Assembly: GCA_028753945.1 (NCBI GenBank)
Contig: JAPNXP010000001.1
Span: 16,544,501-16,608,500 of the forward strand
Reading direction: 5' to 3'
DNA: 64,000 nucleotides
Origin: Hexactinellida sp. DTS-2022
Taxonomy: Eukaryota > Porifera > Hexactinellida
Shown: positions 11,205-18,999 of the stretch, piece by piece
Layout: every line of letters begins with the position of its first letter
Position numbering within the stretch: the stretch's first letter is position 1
Program-made: the position numbers and the translations under genes
Notes under the pieces: generated by a model
What the model was told of the DNA's origin: nothing
Database searches by the model: none
Seen by the model: only the letters and a program-made list of their open reading frames with translations

Positions 11205-12487
11205 CTTGTGTGAGTTGCTAAGCAGCTACTGAAGTATTTCCAGCACAGACGCTTGCATTGAAAACTGCATCGAAAGTGTATTCACCAGTTGAGCTCAAAA
11301 GTATAAATAGAAGCGAGAATCTTCACTTGACTAGAAATTGATTCTCATTCTACTTTCTAAACTACTGTGCTATTATTGAATAGTAGAATGAGTTCAATTC
11401 TCTCTATTATTAGTTCTGCTATATTGCTAGGCAGCAACTAGTGATAGAGAATGGACAACAACGATCAACCTAATGTCTAGGTAATATTCTCAATTATTGC
11501 TGAGTTATATTCTGGTGCCCTCTATCGTTAAGTCGTGACAATATATAGCTGAAAATTTGTATACAGGGTTAATTTTGTACTGCGACAACGATCTATTGGT
11601 TTCTGAACAGTCCGAACAGTCGAAAAGCGCCCGAGACCGAAGGGCTCGTATTCTTAGAACTACAATCCCTACAATTAAGTTGATAATATGAAAAAATACA
11701 TTTTATTTACACCCGTTTCATTAATGCCAGTATATTTGCATGAATATGGATTAATTCTAATTGAATGATGAATAATATGGGTTTAAATAGTGATAATTTT
11801 GCAGCAGAGCTAGAGCCAGAACTTTGTTCATTAATCGAATAGAAATTCATAGCGATTGTACTTAGAAAGAACAACCATTATTGTTCCTGATTTTTATGGA
11901 ATGAACAAATTAGTTATTTTATGAATCTGAAAACAAGTTTTGTCAATATGAATAAATTTCTTATTTAATAATTCAAACTTCTTTACTATCTACAATTTAT
12001 TTATAAATCTAACTTTAGGATGCAACTACATTATTATTGTGATCATATTTTATTGTCAAAACATACCTGGAACAGTCATTACTTAAAAAAACGGCCATAC
12101 TAGAAAAAGGAGCACGAATATTCGTCTGAACATACTGTTAATCTATATTTTAGGTAAACATATACATATAAGTCTCACTAACATTAGTTGCTGATTAAAT
12201 ATGATAGAGCCCTAACTTTCAGTGAATGTATCTTAGATGTCTCTATCACTAGTTGCTGCATAACAATAATATAGCAGAACTAATAATAGAGAGAATAGAA
12301 CTCATTTTACTATTCAACAATAGCACAGTAGTAGAAGGTAGAATGAGAATCTGTTTTATTGTCAAGTGAAGCTTCTCGCTTCTATTTATACTTTTGACCT
12401 CAACTGGTGAATACACTCTCAATGCAGTTTTCAATGCAAGCTTCTGTGCTGGAAATACTTCAGTAGCTGCTTAGCAACTCACACAAG

Positions 12488-12495
12488 TATAAATA
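12488..12495 (+). promoter_or_regulatory. TATA box upstream of DDDK ORF copy 6
   Basis: TATAAATA, 92 bp upstream of the ATG at 12588. Confidence 0.45.
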
Positions 12496-12587
12496 GGGAA
12501 CACATTAGAGTGAAATAACTCAATCAGAATACAACTACACTCTTCTCTCCTTTCTTCTCAAACAACAACCTACTCCACTAAAGCAAA

Positions 12588-12716
12588 ATGAAATTCTTCA
12601 TGATCAACAAAAGCTCTCTCGATGACGACAAGCACTTTATCGATGACGACAAGCACTCTCTCGATGACGACAAGATCTCTGTAGATGACGACAAGATCTC
12701 TATAGTGACAGTATGA
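12588..12716 (+). CDS. DDDK-repeat micro-protein, copy 6 (42 aa)
   Basis: Intact ORF, identical in amino acids to copies 1 and 5. It reads out of element C into the gene-free region to its right. Confidence 0.35.
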   Translation: MKFFMINKSSLDDDKHFIDDDKHSLDDDKISVDDDKISIVTV

Positions 12717-12919
12717 AGTCCAGAGGTGGAGTCTAGATCTCACCACTCTTTTGATGCTCCAATTGTTCCCTGACACCTATTCCATCTACAGCTTAACAAC
12801 TTGCCATTAACACCATTTGTTAGATTGTATTCTTGATCAACAGTTCTGACTCTATTTGTTCTACCAATTAAATTCCACTTCTCTAAATTCATTTCACTTT
12901 AATATAGCAACACGGGACT

Positions 12920-14865
12920 CTTACAATAATGCTGCAATAATACTTACTGCAGGCGGGATCATTAATCCCATAGTAAAATTATCCCAATACTATTTTCTTG
13001 TCTTTCCTTCATTTAAATTTGATTTTTAGTGAAGTGTTATTGAAAATTTATCCAATGATTACAGAGGATATGAGGTTTCACTGACATATAATGTATCATC
13101 CATCTTGAAGGCATTATCTTTGCTTTTGGCTCGATGCGTTATATACCATTCCATAATTTGTAAGAAGTTGAGTATTCCAGATAGCCATTGTTTCTGACAT
13201 ATTTCCGGCTTTATGACAAGTTAGTAGTGGATCTAGGTGGGATATGTGGGTTATGCACCAGTTTTGAATATACGTATTAAACCGTTCGTAAAATGTGGTC
13301 TAGTTAGGTTTAGAGACAACAAGTTGAGAAATCCCGGTTACATGTAATTGTACGAAGCATACAGAGTAAACAAATCACTAGGAATAACACAAAATTTACA
13401 ACCAGTTAAAGCTTTATCCATCGAGTAGTGCTGTATTTTCTTCACTACCAAAATCATTAGATCCGTAGATTGAGATGCAGCAAATATATAGTAGAATATG
13501 ATGATGCAAAGAAAGTGTACATGTTTCCCACGAATGCGAAGAACTTCGTTGTTTGATCAACTGATGATACTCCAGCCACACCAACACATTTAGATTTTGT
13601 CGTTCCGAAACTCACATTATCTCTATGTATAACTTCTGTTTGATTCCTTGATATGTAGTATAATTATACTATTTATCAATACTTAGGGTTAATTTAATAT
13701 TACGAATAGAAATAACAAAAATTATTATATTACTGAGCCACCAACTGGAACACCTCATTAGTTAGAACAAATGCAGCAGTAGACATACACTAATGACATT
13801 ATTTGCTATTCTATAAATAATGACGTGCTTTCACTCCATAGGTAGTCTAAATCAGAGCAGATATTGTGCATAATATTAATAATGGTCTATACATTAAATG
13901 TAGTAGAAATTTTGAAAATCTTATGAAAGAAGAGTAATTTATCTTATTATCCTGTTGTGTAGAAAATTAGAATTAGTTATCAATTTTTGTAGAAAATTGA
14001 TAACTAATTTTGAACACACTGCTATTCAAATAGAAATATATTTCTTCATTTCAAGACGTTAAAACAAAAATGTTCTTATCCAAGGAACTATATAATATGG
14101 ACTAAATTAATAAATTTCTTTTTAAAAAGATTGATATTATCTCAGGCTAGAAAGAATTGTTTACTAAGGATTGTTTTACTACTTCATGCAAGTTTAAAAT
14201 GTAATTTCCGTCAATAGCGATTTATTTACATGCTATACAATCTCCCTTATAATTAGGATGTCTATTTCTTTGTTAAATTTACTTACTGATGCATCCAAAA
14301 CCATATTGAATAGTTAACTATAAACTTATAGGGTCTACAAAGCTCAATAATCCCATTTTTCGACCAATTTAATGAAAATAAATTAATTTTAAGGAGTAAA
14401 CTATTTCAGGATTAGAGGTCCTCTTGACAACGAAATCCCAGATGGCCGCCACTAATCAGTTTAAATATGTATTTGAAGAATTCTTCAATGTGGGTAGGTT
14501 TAGAGATGGGAATTAATTTATTCTTATACTTAAAGTCAATTGTTTTGCTAATTAGTTACCTAGTGTTATGTTTACAATACTGACTCCTGAGACTCGTGTA
14601 ATAATCGAGTCAGACAAGTAGAATATATATTCAATAGAGTTGAGTTACTTAAAGCCATTGATTGAAATGTCTTGCTAGGCTAGGAATAGGTCTAATGTTG
14701 TCGATTGGCAATCTATACAATAACTGTCGATTCGATATATCAGATGATGAATAAATCTAAGATGAGGCAGCAAATATGTCAGCTAAATCAACATTTCTGA
14801 TCAACATTTATTTTACTGCAGGAATGATAATAATAAAATTAGTCTGCACCAATGCATAACAAGCA
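12920..14865. other. Gene-free stretch
   Basis: No ORF with protein-like composition, no clear tandem repeat and no recognisable transposon end was found. It could contain introns or distal regulatory DNA. Confidence 0.5.
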
Positions 14866-14880
14866 CCTGACGGATATAAG

Positions 14881-15347
14881 TGGCGGCGGAAGCATTTAGA
14901 TGTAGGTGCGAGCACTCCTCATTTAGGCCCAAAAAACAAAAAATAGGCCCAAATTATAGCTGACTAAGTGACTATTAATATAGTACATAATTACAGAATT
15001 TACAGTTTACCCCGCTTAATAGGGTCACATCGGGAGTCGGGACCAGGCCATTTTGAGCCGATTAAGCGGAATAAAGGTGTTGGCCCGATTAACCGGAGTA
15101 ATTTAACGCTATTTAAATGTTTCTGTTTCTAGCCAAGTGACCCGATTAGTCAGGTTGATCCGATTAACCAGTTGCTCTATTAAGCGGAGTCTACTGTATC
15201 TATTAAACCCAAATAGAATATCTGAATATTCTGATCACTGGTGTTATAAATGCAGTTGATGCCCTTAAAAATAATTAGGCCCAAATTTTCTGAGAAAATA
15301 TAGGTGCTCGCATGCTCGCAGTGCTCGCAGTGCTTCCACCGCCTATG
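14881..15347. mobile_element. MITE with TGGCGGCGGAAGC termini and GGATATAAG duplication
   Basis: It begins TGGCGGCGGAAGCATTTAG; the right end is the inverse (AGTGCTTCCACCGCC). GGATATAAG at 14872-14880 recurs at 15348-15356 as a target-site duplication, consistent with a hAT-like 8-9-bp duplication. It hosts a further MITE. Confidence 0.7.
15003..15196. mobile_element. TA-inserted MITE (CCGCTTAATAG family) nested in the previous one
   Basis: TA flanks both ends. The left end CAGTTTACCCCGCTTAATAG pairs with the right end CTATTAAGCGGAGTCTACTG. It is the third level of nesting at this site. Confidence 0.7.
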
Positions 15348-15843
15348 GGATATAAGCACACCGGTTATAAGAACATATCGGATATAAGAACACAATGTTG
15401 GAAAAAGGTTTCCATATTCCCTATATAATTTATGTTGGTTATAAGAACATGCCGGTTATAAGCACATTAAGTGCAGTTCCCGACGATGTGCTTATAACCG
15501 GCATCCACTAAATTTTAATTTATTTTAATTTATATACATATTCACAAATCTAACAAATAATTCCTGATTTATTCATTAATTCACCTTTGATGAATCTGAA
15601 TGCAAATGAAAATGTTATAAACATTTAAAAAGATGAGTCTTATCCAGTAGAATAAGCAAAATATTATACAAGATTATTTTATTAAGTAGCATGGGCGATC
15701 CGACGGTTAACCGGTTAACCATGGCGATGGATCGATTCGTAACCGTAGACTCAGAACGGTTAAACAACCCCACCCTTACCCTCAACTTGGGCCACAAGTT
15801 AAGTGAACACATTCATAAATTTAATTGATTATTTCAATAAATG

Positions 15844-15849
15844 TTTATT
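15844..15849 (-). terminator. Poly(A) signal for 7TM gene 1
   Basis: AATAAA on the minus strand about 46 bp past the stop codon of the gene that ends at 15895. Confidence 0.5.
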
Positions 15850-15894
15850 AATTTAGCACAATTGTTCTAAAAACTAACAAAAGATATACTTGTA

Positions 15895-16914
15895 CTACTT
15901 TCCGTATATCCTAGCATGATACTTCTTGACAATTTGATGTACTTTGTTGTTAACTTTATTGAGATTGCGTTTCTGATTCCAATACTTGTATGCACTTATA
16001 ACTATAAAATATATGTAGTTGAAGTTGAATAGTATTCTATACAGTAGTTGACAAAATGTAATGGGCCATACTACAAGGAAGTGTGCGTAATAAACCCGTT
16101 GACTGTAGTCGATTAATCCAAAATAGTACAGGATCAAATAGTAATCGAAGAAAATTGAAATTACATTGATGAGGTTATAAATTGTTAATGGAATTACAAC
16201 TAGTAAAGTGGCTATCTTGAAATGTCTGCAAATAAATTTAGTTTCAAAATATATTCTTCTACTCACTTGCAACATTGCTTCATTTTCTCTACTCTTCAGA
16301 TGTTGGTAGAAACGTCTTGAGTACCAAATATAGCAAATGAGATCGATTATACAAAAAATCATCAATAGTACTCTATTTAGTGACCGAACTATTTCATATT
16401 CTGCAATGGAATTTTCAAAGTAGTATCTTATCAATTGATAGAGGATATTCATTAATATAATTCTCAGTATAATGTACAATATCCACCTCATAATGGTATA
16501 TTTGTAATTCCAATTGAGATAAGCTAACCACAAGACATCCATAGTCATACAGAGCATCGGGATCAAGCTGTATTTAGAGATGAATCTAACATGGTTCAGG
16601 ATTGTCCATATCTGTTCATTACCATGTGACAAATAAATTATTCGATCGATTAAAATAGAGCCATTGTTTGTAATTTCTATCAAAATGAGTATTATGATGA
16701 GATTCACGATTATCACTTTGAGTTTTAAATTCTTAAGATCGGTCTTGTAGTTTTCAAACACCAATTTATCAAGAGGAATACTTTTTATTTGCGAATACAA
16801 GCGATACTTTATTCGTATATAATAGAGAAGTATTGGTAACGCAAACAAACAGAAGGATAAACACACGAATGATTCTGCTATTGATAAAAAATCGTCAATA
16901 GTTTTAAATTCCAT
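15895..16914 (-). CDS. Putative seven-transmembrane protein, paralogue 1 (339 aa)
   Basis: An uninterrupted ORF dominated by hydrophobic segments at about residues 14-33, 65-83, 114-134, 142-162, 181-199, 233-255 and 278-307, so seven membrane helices are likely. The N-terminus is short with no separate signal peptide. The C-terminal tail is short, basic and helical. It is clearly related to the ORF at 56613-57689: shared blocks include YKYTIMRW, VLWLAY and YSRRFYxHLKSRExEA before helix 6. The tail pattern (QKR, then VN, then Y near the end) also recurs in the partial ORF at 63590. No DRY, NPxxY or insect gustatory-receptor TYhxxxxxQF motif is visible, so it cannot be placed in a known receptor class. 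A receptor role is inference. The start is the only Met near the open start of the frame. Confidence 0.7.
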   Translation of the reverse strand: MEFKTIDDFLSIAESFVCLSFCLFALPILLYYIRIKYRLYSQIKSIPLDKLVFENYKTDLKNLKLKVIIVNLIIILILIEITNNGSILIDRIIYLSHGNEQIWTILNHVRFISKYSLIPMLCMTMDVLWLAYLNWNYKYTIMRWILYIILRIILMNILYQLIRYYFENSIAEYEIVRSLNRVLLMIFCIIDLICYIWYSRRFYQHLKSRENEAMLQVSRRIYFETKFICRHFKIATLLVVIPLTIYNLINVISIFFDYYLILYYFGLIDYSQRVYYAHFLVVWPITFCQLLYRILFNFNYIYFIVISAYKYWNQKRNLNKVNNKVHQIVKKYHARIYGK

Positions 16915-17543
16915 TTTTGTTTCTAAACTTATTCAATTTTATATTTATAGTTTTTGAAACTTTTAGTATCCTAAAATATCCTAAAATATTACTTAATACC
17001 AACATCACGTTATCTGTTTTTATTCATATTACACAAAGATATTGATTATTGATTTACATATACACGTATATTTATATAAAATTATTGTACTATTAAATCA
17101 TAGGTTATGTTAAATTGACCCATCTAGTGCAAGGTTATCAACTTTCAAGTAATTTAATATACTATGTATGAGTAGTGTACTTTAAAACTTTTCCCAATAA
17201 ACTATTGAGCCACGAAGAAGGGTTTCAAGTAATTTCACTATGGGATTATTTCATTTGTATTTTGTACCTCTTTATACAAGAAAATTTATCCTTGCTAATT
17301 GTGAAAAGCCGGGTGGGATGAATTTGTTTTTATACAGGTATACGAATATTATTTAATTTGTTCCTTAAGATTCTAAAGGGATTTACTGTCACACTTTCAG
17401 AACATATAGTAGTATAGTATACTATATTATTAGGCAAAAACAACACAGTATATATGCATAGGCGCCGAAACCGAGGGGCGAGGGGAGGCTCTTGAGGGGG
17501 GCGGGCAGAGGGATGGACGGTTCTGACCAAAGGACCTGACGAG
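16915..17543. other. Upstream region of 7TM gene 1
   Basis: AT-rich with no second gene. A GC-rich patch (17460-17515, GGCGCCGAAACCGAGGGG...) is probably a degraded repeat. No TATA box can be assigned with confidence. Confidence 0.4.
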
Positions 17544-17832
17544 CAGGGTGACCAAATGTCCTATTTTTAGAAGGACAGTCCTTCTCAGGCTAACTGCTTT
17601 TTTACACTGTGTCCTTTTGTATCTTTTTAAAAATTGTTTACAGTCTGTTCTATCTAATAATCCACTCTTCTACCTGCCTAGATAACTTTGTTGTTCAACC
17701 ATACTCAGAATTATTAAAGTATACTAGTCCATGTCCTACAAAACCCTTTATCTACTATACTGGGTTTCTCAACCTGTGATCTCTTTAATTTTAAATGTGT
17801 CCTTCTTTTAAAGTAGTCATCTGGTTACCCTG
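17544..17832. mobile_element. hAT-like MITE, TIR CAGGGTGACCA
   Basis: It starts CAGGGTGACCAAATGTCCT and ends with the inverse ATCTGGTTACCCTG. Internal GTCCTTTTGT / TGTCCTTCTTTT sequences mirror each other. There is no coding sequence and the duplication is unclear. Confidence 0.6.
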
Positions 17833-18049
17833 CTGGAGGGGCACCTAACTTTGACAATTAACCCAAAACTCCTTGGAAAATTTAAGGAATTTTAAATAAA
17901 CAAATTGGCAAATTACCCATTTTGTGAACTTTTTTAATTCAAACTTGCGTATGCTGTATGTTGATTTGTTAATATGTACATATATTATTTATTATTTTAT
18001 GAATTTTTCAGCGTTTTAGTACCCGAGTTACAACCTACTATTTACGTCC

Positions 18050-18392
18050 ATAAAACGTATATAATTGCTGGTTTATATATATTCATTCTCATTATATATT
18101 CTGAAAATGTATACTAAGTATATTAGCAAATTATCTTCATTTTCTCTTAGTTCTTTAGACTCGAATTGTATATTTTGTATATTTGTGGTATCATCATTAA
18201 ATGGCGTCTAAACAAAACAAAAATCTGAGATTCTCAAAAGTGGTTCCATTGGACTCGCGATGGTTGATTACCCCATATACAATGCAAATTATGCCAATAG
18301 GAAGCATAGTTTAGATTAGGATGAAATTTATAAACTGGCCTCCTATTTTTTTGGCCTTCTTGGTCATACACGGCCGTATATTAAGTAGGCCA
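18050..18392 (+). repeat. Dispersed repeat, ACGGCCGTATATTAAGTAGGCC family, copy 1
   Basis: It shares with 22431-24110 the blocks ATATATTCATTCTCATTATA, AATTGTATATTTTGTATATT, CATCATTAAATGGCG, GTGGTTCCATTGGACTCGC and the GC-rich end GGCCGTATATTAAGTAGGCC. Non-coding and probably a non-autonomous transposon. Just beyond it (18485-18575) is a single reverse copy of the ~141-bp unit arrayed at 26763. Confidence 0.65.
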
Positions 18393-18980
18393 TGTCAATA
18401 CTAAGCGCTTTATTCTTTATCAGATTTTCTAAAGATCGGAATGTAAGGATCGAAATTTGTTGAAAAAACGATCGTAATTTCCAATTAGCATACTTGTTTA
18501 CTTATAATACCCGTTGAAAGCTAACTTTAGGTTGATTTTGAATTTTCAATAATTTGTCTACCTTTTTAAAGAAATAACATTTATGTAGATCGTCTATTTC
18601 TAGACCAGGTTTTCTTACATATCAATTAGTATTACCCATAGACGTTAGGGCTTTTGGTCTACAGAATCTATAGACAGTTTACAAATTTTGGCTTATTTGT
18701 ATGGACCTTTATAGACCGTCTAGAACTAGACCGTCTACATATAAGGATCTCCTTTTTAAATTCGATAAAATATATTAAATTCTGACTGGGATACATCAAC
18801 CTGTGCTTCTCTGTATTAGAGTGAGATTCGAGTTATAGCATCTAATATAGAAAGTTTTCTCGATTATCAAGAGGCTCTAATGACAAGTATATGTATTTTG
18901 TGTAAACGGGGCGTCAATTATTCAATTTTCAGAAATTATAACTTTATTGAATTTCTACGTTTATTTGTGGTTCATTACTT

Positions 18981-18995
18981 TTCATTCATTTCCAG
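18981..18995 (+). promoter_or_regulatory. Candidate 3' splice acceptor before the Eph start codon
   Basis: A pyrimidine-rich TTCATTCATTTCCAG sits just upstream of the ATG at 19000. It suggests the mRNA starts in an upstream 5' UTR exon, and that the upstream in-frame extension (from 18880) is intronic. Confidence 0.4.
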
Positions 18996-18999
18996 CAGA

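Larger units (their letters stand above)
10778..12919. mobile_element. Foldback element C
   Basis: Arms at about 10805-11441 and 12249-12895 are reverse complements and carry DDDK ORF copies 5 and 6. The outer ends read AGTCCC...GGGACT. The core holds a piece of the TTTGTATACAGGG / GACCGAAGGGCTCGTA repeat family at 11545-11655 but no gene. Confidence 0.65.
14866..15513. mobile_element. Mariner-like MITE (GCCGGTTATAAG family), split by a nested insertion
   Basis: The outer pieces (to 14880, and 15348-15513) join into a member of the family also at 51950 and 61440. Shared parts are GGTTATAAGAACA, the TCGTCGGGAACTGC core and the terminal CCGGCATCCACT. The split is explained by the element at 14881-15347. 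Confidence 0.65.

Noticed and set aside
3811-12776. Six 68-codon ORFs (MSGNNWSIKR type) opposite the DDDK ORFs
   Set aside because: They lie antisense to the TATA-linked ORFs, use non-ATG starts, have a repetitive hydrophobic composition caused by the same 21-bp repeats, and vary more between copies.
18880-18999. 40-residue N-terminal extension of the Eph receptor
   Set aside because: It precedes a strong signal peptide and contains a likely splice acceptor, so it is probably intronic.
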